DNA of 64,000 nt from Monodelphis domestica (GCF_027887165.1 NC_077235.1:51795895-51859894), one strand, 5' to 3'. Positions 1 through 11,011 are shown, counted from the stretch's first letter. Notes: generated by a model from the letters alone, not told the origin. Program-made: numbers and translations.

Positions 1-415
1 ATACTAACTAACTGAAGCAGAGTGAGATTAGCAGAACCAGGAGAACATTGTACAGTGACAGGAACACAGCTATTCTCAGCAATACAATGATCCAAAACTA
101 TCCCAAAGGACTCATGATAAGAAATGCCATCTGATTCCAGAGGGGAAAAACTGAGTCTGAATTGAGACCAAAGCAAAATTTTTTCACTTTCTTTTTTTTT
201 TTTCAATTTGAGTTTCCTTTCACAAAAAGGTTAATATGGAAAAATGTTTTACATGATTGCATATGTAAAATCTATATGAGATTAATGTCTCAAAGTGAGT
301 GGGAGGTTAGGGCAAGGGAGGAAGGAAGAGAATTTGAGATTCAATTCTTTGTAAAATTTGGAAACTATTTTTACCTGTAATTGGGGAAAAATTAATCCCA
401 TAAAAATAAAGCATA
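1..415 (+). mobile_element. L1 3' end fragment (older subfamily)
   Basis: The first bases match the end of ORF2 and the 3'UTR of the L1 copies elsewhere in the window. The shared phrase is the one in which an 'agcagaaccaggagaacatt' stretch precedes the 3'UTR, and it ends in an A-rich tail near 400-415. It is more diverged than the young L1 copies and the window edge cuts off its 5' part. It has no coding capacity. The small open frames inside it are chance. Confidence 0.7.
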
Positions 416-636
416 TATGAAATTTAACGTGGTAGTTCCAACATTGTCTTGTCTATGACCTCTTTTGAACTTCCTTTTGCTCACTTAAATGTATTTTAAG
501 AATGTTTTGATACTCTTTTCCTTCTTTTCTTTATTTTAAGTTCTACTATCACCAGGTAATAGTTCTCCCTGCCCCACGTCCCTCAGGACACAACAGAGAG
601 TGAGAGGAGAATTTGTCCTGACTAAAAGATATTTCC

Positions 637-829
637 TTTTTTTAACCTTTACCTTCTGTCTTAGAATTAATACAAGTATCAGTTCCAGAGCAGAAGAGGG
701 ATAAGGGCTGAACAATTGAAGTGACTTGCCTAAGGTCACACAAATAGGAAGTACCTGAGGCCAGATTTGAACCCAGGGCCTCCCAACTCTTGGCCTGGCC
801 TTCTCTTAACTGAGCCACCTAGCTTCCCC
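637..829 (-). mobile_element. MAR1-type tRNA-derived SINE
   Basis: On the minus strand this reads as a tRNA-like head (an A-box-like stretch ending near 829, then a B-box-like 'gggttcaaatctgg'), followed by the CORE-like body and an A-rich tail that appears as poly-T at 637-643. It is diverged from the younger SINEs at 42400, 47581 and 63575. No clear target-site duplication is visible. It would have been copied by L1 machinery. Confidence 0.8.
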
Positions 830-1107
830 TCCTTCCTTTAAAAAATTACTTAATTTAGAATATTTTTCCATGGTTATATGATTCATGCTCTTTTCCTTCC
901 CCTCCTTCCTCCCCCCTCCTAGAGCTGACAAGCAGTTCCACTGGGTTTTACATGTATCATTGTTCAAAACCTATTTCCAAAATATTAATATTTGTAATAG
1001 AGTGATCATTTCAAGTTAACATCCCCAATTTTATTCCCATCGAACCATGTGATCAATCATATGTTTTTCTTCTGTGTTTCTACTCCCACAGTTCTTTCTC
1101 TAAATGG

Positions 1108-1634
1108 TGTAAAAATGAAAATTAGGTCTCAAATATTAAAATGTTATATTTTAAGGGATTTATGAATGATAATTAGAAATCAAGGAATAAAGAAGGGTAC
1201 AAAATAATGACCACTTGCCCATGGCTGATTAGCCATTTCAAAATCCCCACTCACTACCACCATGCTCACTGACACGGCCAAAAAGAGGCGGGACCTGCCT
1301 TATCCCCTCTTAATATCGTAAAATGGAGATATGAACCCTAGACTTCAATCCCCAGAAGTCCTTGGTACTTCCCAGAATTCCCTATAATCTCACCTGAGTC
1401 TCCACCTGGGTGAGATCACAATTAGTATTTAATGGGCTTTCTGCCTCCCATGCGCTCTCTGCCATTGCAATGATGTAGTAAGTAAGCTAAGTTTGGGGAT
1501 TTCTAAATTGGCTAATCAGCCATGGGAGTGGTTTCCTATATTTTGTATTTCTTTATTCCTGGATTTCTAATAATCCTTAATAAACCTCTAAAAATATAAT
1601 ATTTCTATTACTAGAGACCAATTTAATTGTTACA
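1108..1634 (+). mobile_element. LTR-like element with long inverted arms (fossil)
   Basis: The unit starts TGTAA and ends TTACA. It carries an AATAAA signal at 1579-1584 and a promoter-like TATTTAAT stretch upstream of it, as an LTR would. However, 1108-1249 and the reverse complement of 1494-1634 match along almost their whole length, about 75-80% by eye. Both share CCATGGCTGATTAGCCA and a GGAATAAAGAA block. It sits inside L1 copy 1. It may be a solo LTR of an old endogenous retrovirus or a foldback/MITE-type DNA element. No convincing target-site duplication was found, and 1635-1728 beside it is unassigned. Confidence 0.6.
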
Positions 1635-1728
1635 ATATCCCCTGTCTACAGAAACTATGTAAGGACAGGAAGTCAGTGGGCTCCCAGGAAACGTAGTTCT
1701 TTTTTAGAGTAACAGATTTTTAATTATA
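1635..1728. other. Unassigned sequence between inserted element and resumed L1
   Basis: These 94 bases match neither the inverted arms nor the L1 consensus seen in the other copies. They may be internal remains of the inserted element or part of a second, nested insertion. L1 homology resumes at about 1729. Confidence 0.4.
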
Positions 1729-3148
1729 CATTGTGAATAGTGTTCTTTCTCATAAGTCCCTCAGAATTGTCCTAGAGCATAGCATTGCTGCTAATAGAGA
1801 AGTCCATTACATTTGATTGTGTCACATAATATGAGCCTCTATGTACAATGTTCTCCTGGTTCTTCTCCTTTCACTCTACATCCATTCCTGGAGGTCTCTC
1901 AAGTTCACACAGAAATCCTCCAGTTCATTATTCCTTTGAGCCCAATAGTATTGAATCACCAACAGATACACAATTTGTTCAGCCATTCCCCAATCAATGG
2001 ACACCCCCTCATTTTCCATTTTTTTTTGCCACCCAAAAGAGCACAGCTATAAGTATTTTTGTACAAGTATTTTCCTTATTATCTCTTTGGGGTACAAACA
2101 CAGTACTAGTATAGCTGGATCAAAGGGTAGGCATTCTTTTAAAGCCATTTGAGCATAGTTCCAAATTGTTTTCCAGAATGGTTGGATCAATTCACAACTC
2201 CACCAGCAATGCATTAGTGTCCCAATTTTGCCACATCCCCTCCAACATTTATTACTTTCCTTTGCTGTTATACTGGTCAATCTGCTAGGTGTGAGGTGCT
2301 ACCCCAGAGTTGTTTTGATTTGCATTTCTCAAATTATAGGAGATTTAGAACACTTTTTCATGTGCTTGTTGATAGTTTTGATTTCTTTATCTGAAAACTG
2401 CCTATTCATGTCCCTTGCCCATTTATCAATTGGGCTTGATTTTTTTATACAATTGATTTAGCTCCTTATAAATTTGAGAAATTAGACCTTTTTCAGAGGT
2501 TTTCATTATAAAGATTTTTTCCCAATTTGTTGCTTCCCTTCTAATTTTGGTTGCATTGGTTTTGTTTGTACAAACCCTTTTTAATTTAATGTAATCAAAA
2601 TTACAAAATAATTCATTTTACATTTTGCAATGTTCTCTATACCTTGCTTGATCTTAAATTCTTTCCTTTCCCATATATCTGACAGGTATACTATTATATG
2701 TTCATTCTAATTTACTTATAGTTTCCTTCTTTATATTTAAGTCATTTACCCATTTGAATTTATTTTGGTATAGGGTGTGAGATTTTGATCTAAACCTAAT
2801 CTAACCCATACTGTTTTCCAGTTTTCCCAGAAGTTTTTTGTCAAATAGTGGATTCTTTTCCCAAAAGCTGGGATCTTTGGGTTTATCAAACACTATCTTG
2901 CTGAGGACATTTACCCCAAGTCTATTCCATTAATTCTCCTTTCTGTCTCTTAGCCAGTACCAGATTGTTTTGATGACCACTGCTTTATAATACAGTTTAA
3001 GATCTGGTACTGCTAGGCCCCCATCCTTTTCATTTTTTTCATGATTTCCCTGTATATCCTTGATCTTTTGTTCTTCCAAATGAGTTTTGTTATATTTTTT
3101 TCTAATTAAAAAGTTTTTTGGTAGTTTGATAGGTATGGCACTCCCTCC

Positions 3149-3987
3149 TGTGAGGATTGGATTTGGCTCTCCCTTGATTGTAACAATGAAGATACTTAGC
3201 TCTTCCTTGACTGTGAAGATTAAATTGTAATCCCCTGGCTATTTTTAGATTTAATCCCCAAAGTATAAGCATGGTACTTAAAGTTGAGTATAGAGGCCTG
3301 TCTATTTTAGATTTTAATCCCCCAAAAGCTAAGTATAGTACTTAAAAGCTGAGTATGGAGATATACCCATTTTGGATTTAACCACAAAAGGTACAAACAC
3401 CCATTTCACACATTGAGTGGGAGGTCTATGACCCACATCTGTGACCCAGGTGTGAAAGAGTGGGCAGTCCTGGAGAAGAGCGTCAGCTGTGATTGGCAGA
3501 CGTAAAAATTTAGGGGAAGTGACGCAAGAGAAAAGGTCTCTAAAAGTGGAGTTCTATTTGGATCTTGACACAAACTTGGAGGAACCTTCTGTGAGAAGTT
3601 CTGTTAGACTTCTGCTGGAGGCTACTGACAGTTCTACTGGACTTGAGGCTGATGAAGAAGAGGCTGATAAAGAATCTGCTGATTGAACTGACATGTGGTG
3701 AGTGTAAAGGCTGACTCCCTTTCCCTTGGCCTTTCTGGAGGCACCAGCCTCTGGAGAGGCCCAAAGACTTGGGACTCATTTCCCCTGGTTTGGACCTCTG
3801 AACTCCTGCCTGGCTCAAGAGGAGGCCAGAGCAGCTATCTCTTTTTTTCTTCTTTCTCTCTTCCTTAATATCTTCTCTCTTTATGGTAAAATAAACTGCC
3901 ATAAAGACCATTCTGACTTTAGTAATTCATTTGGGATTTAGTAATTAAATCCCTGGTAACCAACTAAAATATTATTCAGTCCTACCA
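3149..3987 (+). mobile_element. Solo LTR of an endogenous retrovirus (fossil)
   Basis: A block of about 840 bp begins TGTGAGG and ends near CCTACCA, with no internal viral genes beside it. An AATAAA lies at 3890-3895, followed by a short U5-like tail. The U3-like part (3240-3380) holds two and a half imperfect copies of a unit of about 75-80 bp, each with a TTTAGATTT(T)AATCCCC start and a GTACTTAAA core. This is typical of LTR enhancer repeats. Family not identified; exact ends are approximate. Confidence 0.6.
3240..3385 (+). repeat. Direct repeats inside LTR U3
   Basis: Two units of about 75-80 bp and a partial third share the order TTTAGATTT-AATCCCC-AAG-TATA-GTACTTAAA-GAGTAT. Spacing and position upstream of the AATAAA signal fit duplicated enhancer units of a retroviral LTR. 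Confidence 0.6.
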
Positions 3988-3998
3988 TAAATTTAATA

Positions 3999-4010
3999 AT
4001 CCTTCCTTTT
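3999..4010. repeat. Target-site duplication of full-length L1, 3' side
   Basis: ATCCTTCCTTTT here pairs with ATCCTTCTTTTT at 10998-11009, one mismatch. The two copies bracket the 7-kb L1 exactly, which shows that it entered as a single full-length insertion. Confidence 0.75.
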
Positions 4011-4362
4011 TATTTTTTCCCATTTGAATAAGTTTATTTAGTCAATTTAGAACATTATTCCTTGGTTACAAGAATCATATTATTTCCCTCCCTCCCCTCC
4101 ACCCACTCTTCCCACAGCCAATGTGCAAATTTATTGGGTATTATTTGTGTCCTTGATCATTTTGCATGTTGTTGTTTACACTAGGATGTTCATTTAGAGT
4201 CTACATCCCCAACAATATGCCTTCAACCCATGTATTCAAGCAGTTGTTTTTCTTCGGTGTTTTTACTCCTATAGTGTTTCCTCTGAATGTGGATAGTGGT
4301 TTTTCTCATAGGTTCCTCCAAGTTGTTCAGGGTCATTGCATTGCCACTAATGGAGAAGTCCA

Positions 4363-7300
4363 TTACATTCGGTTGTACCACAGTGTATCAGTCTCTGTGT
4401 GCAATGTTTTCCTGGTTCTGATCCTCTCACTCTGCATCAATTCCTGGAGATTGTTCCAGTCCCCGTGGAATTCCTCCACTTTATTATTCCTTTGAGCACA
4501 ATAGTATTCCATCACCAACATATACCACAATTTGTTCAGCCATTCCCCAATTGAAGGGCATCCCCTCATTTTCCAATTTTTTGCCACTACAAAGAGCATA
4601 GCTATGAATATTTTTGTACATGTCTTTTTCCTTATTGTCTCTTTGGGGTACAAACCCAGCAGTGCTATGGCTGGATCAAAGGGCAGACATTCTTTTAGCA
4701 CCCTTTGGGCATAGTTCCAAATTGCCCTCCAGAATAGTTGGATCAATTCACAACTCCACCAGCAATGAATTAATGTCCCAACTTTGCCACATCCCCTCCA
4801 ACATTCATTACTTTCCTTTGCTGTCATGTTAGCCAATCTGCTAGGTGTGAGGTGATACCTCAGAGTTATTTTGATTTTCATCTCTCTGATTATAAGAGAT
4901 TTAGAACACTTTTCATGTGCTTATTAATAGTTTTGATTTCTTTAACTGAAATTGCCTATTCATGTCCCTTGCCCATTTTTCAATTGGAGAATGGCTTGAT
5001 TTTTTGTACAACTGGTTTAGCTCTTTATAAATTTGAGTAATTAGACCTTTGTCAGAGGTTTTTGTTATGAAGATTGTTTCCCAATGTGTTGCTTCCCTTC
5101 TAATTTTGGATGTATTAGTTTTGTTTGTATAAAAACTTTTTAATTTGATGTAATCAAAATGATTAATTTTACATTTTGTGATTTTTTTCTAGCTCTTGCT
5201 TGGTTTTCAAGTTTTTCCTTTCCCAAAGATCTGACAAGTATACTATTCTGTATTCGGCTAATTTGCTTATAGTTTTCTTCTTTATATTCAGGTCATTCAC
5301 CCATTTTAGTTTATCTTCAAGTGGGGTGTGAGATGCTGATCCAAACCTAATCTCTCCCATACTGTCTTCCAATTTTCCCAGCAGTTTTTATCAAAAAGTG
5401 GGTTTTGGTCCCCAAAACTGGGATCTTTGGGTTTATCATAGATTGTCCTGCTGAAGTCATTTACCCCAAGTCTATTCCACTGATCCCCCTTTCTGTCTCT
5501 GTTATCAAATTGTTTTGATAACCACTACTTTATAGTATAGTTTGAGACCTGAGACTGCAAGTCCTCCTTCCTTTGCATTTTTTTTCATGATTTCCCTCTA
5601 TATCTTTGATCTTTTGTTCTTCCAAATGAACTTTTTTATGTTTTTTTTCTAATTCAATATAGAAGTTTGTTGGTAGTTCAATGGGTATGGCACTAAATAA
5701 GTAAATTAATTTGGGTAGGATTGTCATTTTTATTATGTTAGCTCGTCCCACACATGAGCTATCAATGTTTTTCCAATTGTTTAGATCTAGTTTTAATTGT
5801 GTGGAGAGTGTTTTGTAGTTGTGTTCATATAATTCCTGTATTTGCCTCGGCAGATAGATTCCTAAGTATTTTATATTATCTAGGGTGATTTTAAATGGAA
5901 TTTCTCTTTCTAATTCTTGCTGCTGAAATGGGTTGGAGATATATAGAAATGCTGATGACTTATGTGGGTTTATTTTGTATCCTGCAACTTTGCTGAAGTT
6001 GTTGATTATTTTGACTAGTTTTTGGTTTGATTCCCTAGGATTTTTTAAGTAAACCATTATATCATCCGCAAAGAGTGATAGCTTGGTCTCCTCATTGCCA
6101 ATTTTAATACCTTCAATTTCTTTTGCTTCTCTAATTGCTACTGCTAGTGTTTCTAGTACAATGTTAAATAATAGAGGTGATAATGGGCATCCTTGTTTCA
6201 CTCCTGATCTTATTGGGAAGGCTTCTAGTTTATCCCCGTTGCAGATGACCTTTGCTGATGGTTTTAGATATATACTGTTTATTATTTTTAGGAAAGGCCC
6301 TTCTATTCCTATACTTTCTAGTGTTTTCAATAGGAATGGGTTTTGTATTTTATCAAAGGCTTTTTCTGCATCTATTGAGATGATCATTTGATTTTTGTCA
6401 GTTTGTTTGTTAATATGGTCAATTATGTGCATGGTTTTCCTAATATTGAACCATCCTTACATTCCTGGTATGAATCCTATCTGGTCATAGTGAATAATCC
6501 TTGTGATGACTTGCTGGAGTCTTTTTGCTAGTATCCTATTTAAGATTTTTGCATCTATATTCATTAGGGAGATTGGTCTATAGTTTCCTTTCTCTGTTTT
6601 TGACCTGCCTGGCTTTGGGATCAGTACCATGTTTGTGTCGAAAAATGAATTTGGTAGAACTCCTTCTTTGCTTATTCTGTCAAATAGTTTGTATAATATT
6701 GGGATTACTTGTTCTTTGACTGTTTGATAGCATTAGTTTGTGAATCCATCTGGACCTGGGGATTTTTTCTTAGGGAGTTCTTTGATAGCTTGTTCAATTT
6801 CTTTTTCTTATATGGGGTTGTTTAGGTAATTTATTTCTTCCTTTGTTAGTCTAGGCAATTTATATTTTTGTAAGTATTCATCCATATCACCTAGATTGCC
6901 ATATTTGTTGCTATATAATTGGGCATAGTAGTTTTTAGTGATTGCCTTAATTTCCTCTTCATTAGAGGTGAGGTCTCCCTATTTCATCTTGGATACTGTC
7001 AATTTGGTTATTTTCTTTCCTTTTTTTAAAATTAGACTGACTAGTACTTTATTTTATTTGTTTTGTTCAATGTATCAGATTTTAGTCTTATTTATTTAAT
7101 CTACAGTTCTTTGACTTTCAATTTTATTAATTTCTCCTTTGATTTTTAGGATCTCTAATTTAGTCTTCATCTGAGGATTTTAAATTTGTTCACTTTGTAG
7201 TTTTTTAATTTGCATGCCCAATTCATTGACTTCTGCCCTTCTTAATTTGTTAATATATGAACTCAAGGATATAAATTTCCCCCTTAGTTCTGCTTTGGCT

Positions 7301-8150
7301 GCATCCCATAGGTTTTGAAAGGATGTCTCATCATTGTCATTTTCTTCAATGAAGTTATTGTTTCTACGATTTGTTCTTTAACAGGTTTTGGAGAATCATA
7401 TTGTTTAATTTCGAATCAATTTTTGATTTACCTCTCCATATGCCCTTACTAAATATTATTTTCATTGTATTGTGGTCTGAGAAAGTTATATTTATTATTT
7501 CTGAGCTTTTCCACTTGTTTGCAATGTTTTTATGCTCTAATACATGGTCAAGTTTTGGGAATGTACCATGTGTTTATGAAAGAAGGTATATTCCTTTTTG
7601 TCCCTATTTATTTTTCTCCACATGTCTACTAACTCTAACTTTTCTAAGATTTCATTCACTTTTCTTACCTCTTTCTTATTATTTTTTTGGTTTGATTTAT
7701 CTAGTTCGGATAGAGGAAGGTTCAGGTCTCCCACTAGTATAGTTTTTCTGTCTATTTCATCCTTGAGCTCCTCTAGTTTCTCCTTTAGAAATTTGGATGC
7801 TATGCCAGTTGGTGCATACATGTTGAGTACTGATATTTCCTCATTGTCTATAGTACCTTTTATCAGGATGTAATTACATTCCCTATCTCTTTTAACTAGA
7901 TCTATTTTTACTTTGGCTTTGTCAGATATCATGATTGCGACTCATGCCTTCTTTTTATCAGTTCATGCCCAATAGATTTGGCTCCATCCTCTTACTTTCA
8001 CCCTATGCGTATGTACTTCCCTCATGTGTATTTCTTGCAGACAGCATATGGTAGGGTTTTGGATTCTAATCTACTCTGCTATTTGCTTGTGTTTTATAGG
8101 TGAGTTCATTCCATTCACATTCAGAGTTATGATTACCAGCTGTGTATTTC
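4363..8150 (-). pseudogene. L1 ORF2 (endonuclease/reverse transcriptase) of copy 2, broken
   Basis: Endonuclease sequence lies at 7537-8150, including VLNMYAPTGIASKF and GDLNLPLSELD. The reverse transcriptase is best preserved at 5530-6432, where [14 protein letters not shown] is followed by the catalytic [11 protein letters not shown]. The C-terminal Cys-rich domain is at 4363-4881 ([18 protein letters not shown], a C-x3-C-x7-H-x4-C pattern). ORF2p would nick DNA and copy L1 RNA in place. The frame is interrupted in the endonuclease, between endonuclease and RT, and downstream of RT, so no full protein can be made. Start position approximate. Confidence 0.85.
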
Positions 8151-8619
8151 CCAGCATTTTGATTTCTACTCCTTGTCCAGCCTTTTCTTTTTTCACTATT
8201 TCCTTCTACACCAATATTTGTTTTTAATCAGTCCCCCTAGTTCCCACCCTTATTTTACTTCCCTTTCTACCCCCCTCCCTTCTAATTCACTCCCTTATTT
8301 TCCCTGTAGTCTTTCTAAAATTACCCCCCACCCTCTCCTTCCCTTGTACTACTTCCCTGCCCACCAGTTCGTTTTTTACCCTTCTACTCCCCTATAGGGC
8401 GCAAATCTATTCTCTCCCCCAATGGATTGGATTGTTCTTCCCTCTTTTGGTGAATTTCAAAGCATGTAAGAGTTGAGTATTTCCTATCTCCAACCTCTTT
8501 ACCCTTCCAGTGTATTGAAGTTCTCCCCCCTCCTGCCATGAGCTTCTTTGTGACATATCAATTTACCCCCATTTGTTTCTTTTCCCATTTCTTTTAGTAT
8601 TAGCCTCTTTTTTTTAGTT

Positions 8620-8700
8620 TTGGTTGTATATATATAGACATATATATACATACACACATGTATATGTATTTATGCATACATATATCTATATACCTATTTG
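8620..8700 (-). repeat. TA/CA-rich simple repeat in L1 inter-ORF spacer
   Basis: Alternating TATATA, CATACA and CACACA tracts lie between ORF1 and ORF2. The same place in the plus-strand L1 at 49181 holds a pure (CA)n run, so the spacer seems prone to growing microsatellites. Confidence 0.7.
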
Positions 8701-8904
8701 TGTCTTGTCCTTTCATCCTATACAGTTTGTCACTGTTCCCTCTAAGTGTAATTCTTCTAGCTGACCAGGTGATAACAACAGTTTTTACTGGTTACCAATG
8801 ACCTCTTTTCTTATAGGGATACATATCATTTTAACTTATTGAGTATCTTAATTTTTTTTGTTGTTGTTGTTTAGTTTTGTTTTTCTTTTTTCCCTGTTTT
8901 TAAA

Positions 8905-9985
8905 TTACCTTTTAATGATTCTCTTGAGTTTTGTACTTGGAAGTAAAATTTTCTGTTCAGGTCTCGTCTTTACAAATTCTTGGAATTCTTCTATTTTGTT
9001 GAATGACCATACTTTCCCCTGTAAGAATATAATCAGTTTTGCTGGGTAGTTGATTCTTGGTTGTAGACAAAGTTCCCTTGCTTTCCAGAATATCATATTC
9101 CATGCTTTTCGGTCCTTCAGTGTGGATGCAGCCAAATCCTGCGTTATCCTCACTGTGGTTCCATGGTACCTGAATGACTTCTTCTTGGCAGCTTGTAATA
9201 TCTTTTCTTTGGTCTGATAGTTCTTGAATTTGGCTATAACATTTCTGGGTGTTGTCAGTTGGGGATTAAGTACAGGAGGTGATCTGTGGATTTTTTCTAT
9301 CTCCACTTTTCCCTCTTGTTCTAGGATATTGGGGTAGTTTTCTTGAATAATTTCCATTAATATTATGTCCATGCTTTTTCTTTTGTCATGGCCTTCTGGT
9401 AGGCCAATGATTCTTAAATTGCCTCTCCTCAAACGATTTTCTAAATCCTCTGTTTTGTGAATGAGATGCTTCATATTTTCCTCAATTTTTTCATTCATTT
9501 GGTTTTGTTTTATAGTGTCCTGCTGCCTTGTGAGGTCACTTGATTCCAGTTGTTGTATTCTGGTTCTTAAAGACTGGCTTTCATCCCTGGCTTTTTGGTC
9601 ATCCTTTTCCTTCTTGTCTGATTTTCTTTGGAGGTCCTCTTTCATCCTTTTTACATGATCTTTCATCTCCTTTGTCTCATCTTTCATCTTCTTTGCCTCA
9701 TCTTTCATCTCCTTTGCCTCATTTTCCAGCTGGTTGATTTTGGCTTTCAAGACAATATTTTCTCATTTTAGTTCAAGTGCCTCTGTTTCCAGATGACTTA
9801 TCTTCGTTTTTAAGTTCTTTTCCCAATGGTCTTCAGCCTCTCTTAATTGTGTTTTGAGTTCTTCCACGGCCTGTATCCAATTCGCTGGGATTTCGGATTT
9901 ATTGTTTGCTGATCTCCCCCCTCTGTTCCATTTGCTGAATAGAAACTGTCTATTGTAATTTCTTCTTTTTCTGTTGTTTACTCAT
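8905..9985 (-). pseudogene. L1 ORF1 (RNA-binding coiled-coil protein) of copy 2, broken at N-terminus
   Basis: A frame of 281 codons (8905-9750) covers most of ORF1p. An N-terminal coiled coil has exact heptads (EMKDEAK, KMKDETK, EMKDHVK, RMKEDLQ at about residues 13-40). Then come the RRM-like domain starting NLRIIGLPEG and the C-terminal domain with ITQDLAASTLKDRKAWN. ORF1p coats L1 RNA as trimers. The likely original ATG is at 9985 (MSKQQKKKK), but an early TAG follows within about a dozen codons and a second stop lies just ahead of 9750. The long frame is therefore a surviving segment, not an intact gene. Confidence 0.85.
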
Positions 9986-10146
9986 ATTTACCCATTCTTT
10001 GCTCCCCGTATTTGTCTGTGCTCTTGCTCCTCTCATTTTTTTGCTTTTGTGGCTTTCTGTCAGTCTCCCCTCTTGGAGCTTTGTTAGATCTCTCAGTGCA
10101 GTTTCTGGGGAAGGAGTGTTGGGGTTGAGCTTCCCTGTGCTCTGCA

Positions 10147-10790
10147 GGCTTTTGATTGGATTAAAGTCCAGCAGTTAGTGAGGGAAAGTGTGGCTTGGGC
10201 TTCCTTGAGCTCTGAAGACTTTTGATGGGATTAAGTTCAGCTGGGTTGGGCTGGATGTGCCCTGAGGCCAAAACCTCCTGGAAGGCTGGAGCCAAATGGA
10301 AAGTCTCAGCCCCCCAGGCTGCCAGCTCTTCGATCTTTCTTTGGCTGCTTCCCTGCCACCTGTGTTTGATGCTCTGAGCCTGGCACAGCTCTGCCCACAT
10401 GTACACCCTCTAGACCAGTGCCTTTGCCCACCCAGAAGTTCCTGCTGCTGCTGGAGACTTAAGACTCTGGGGGGGGAGGGGTCCTGGCTTCCCTGAGCTC
10501 TGAGGAGTTTTGATGGGATTAAATTCAGCTGGGTTGGGCTGGATGTGCCCTGAGGCTGAAACCTCCTGTAAGGGTAGAGCCAAATGGAAGGTCTCAGCTA
10601 CCAGCTCTTAGATCTCTCTCTGGCTACTTCCTGTGGCCTGTGTTCGATGCTCTGAGCCTGGCACAGCCCTGCCCACAAGCTACACCCTCTAGACCAACAC
10701 CTTTGCCTGCCCAGAGGTTCCTGTTGATGCTGGGGGTTCAGCACTCTTTGTGGGCAGGCAGATGGATTCTGGGATCTTCCTTCTGCCTTC
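10147..10790 (-). repeat. Tandem 5'UTR monomers of L1 copy 2
   Basis: A unit of about 287 bp is repeated. The block TTTGATGGGATTAA begins at 10221 and again at 10508, and a shorter related start (TTTGATTGGATTAA) is at 10151. Each full unit continues through a 'gctgggctggatgtgccctg'-like stretch and a CTCTGAGCCTGGCACAGC block. Such monomer arrays act as promoters in mouse L1; here the promoter role is inferred from position alone. Confidence 0.8.
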
Positions 10791-10974
10791 CCCTTAAACA
10801 CAAGTGTTCTCGGATTCTGGCTTTTGGGGGGGGGCATACCTTTTGAATTGAGTCCAGCAGGAGGGTTCCCAGGCTCTGTCTTGTTGTTAGGTTTGATTTT
10901 CAGTCTCCTAGGAACATTTGGTTTGTGATTGGTAAGGAAAGGTTTTTGGAGGTCTGAACTATTGCTGCTCCTAA

Positions 10975-10986
10975 GCCGCCATCTTG
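10975..10986 (-). promoter_or_regulatory. YY1-type motif at L1 5' end
   Basis: On the minus strand CAAGATGGCGGC lies 12 bp inside the 5' end of the full-length L1. AAGATGGCGGC is the classic YY1 site, and human L1 has a YY1 site at the same place, where it sets the transcription start. The binding itself is inferred. Confidence 0.75.
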
Positions 10987-10997
10987 ACTCTGCTTCC

Positions 10998-11009
10998 ATC
11001 CTTCTTTTT
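10998..11009. repeat. Target-site duplication of full-length L1, 5' side
   Basis: ATCCTTCTTTTT pairs with the copy at 3999-4010 and abuts the first base of the L1 5'UTR. Confidence 0.75.
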
Positions 11010-11011
11010 TT

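Larger units (their letters stand above)
838..3141 (-). mobile_element. L1 copy 1, 5'-truncated and interrupted
   Basis: The 3'UTR (from 838) and the C-terminal half of ORF2 read on the minus strand. The fragment at 2047-2280 keeps the Cys-rich ending KCWRGCGKIGTLMHCWWSC. The element is split near 1107 by an inserted palindromic LTR-like unit, and its own sequence resumes near 1729. Homology stops at 3141, about eight bases before a second LTR begins, so it was either truncated at insertion or lost sequence there. Stops and frameshifts are scattered through ORF2. It is clearly older than the L1 copy at 36867-38627. Confidence 0.85.
4011..10997 (-). mobile_element. Near full-length L1 retrotransposon (copy 2), inactive
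   Basis: About 7 kb on the minus strand with every L1 part in order: 5'UTR with tandem monomers (about 10000-10997), ORF1 (about 8905-9985), an inter-ORF spacer rich in TA/CA repeats (8620-8700), ORF2 (about 4363-8150), a 3'UTR and an A-rich tail at 4011. Target-site duplications flank it. The protein frames are broken at many places, so it cannot move by itself. Full length with a near-perfect duplication implies moderate age, younger than the L3/CR1 and L2 relics but older than the L1 at 36867-38627. Confidence 0.9.
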
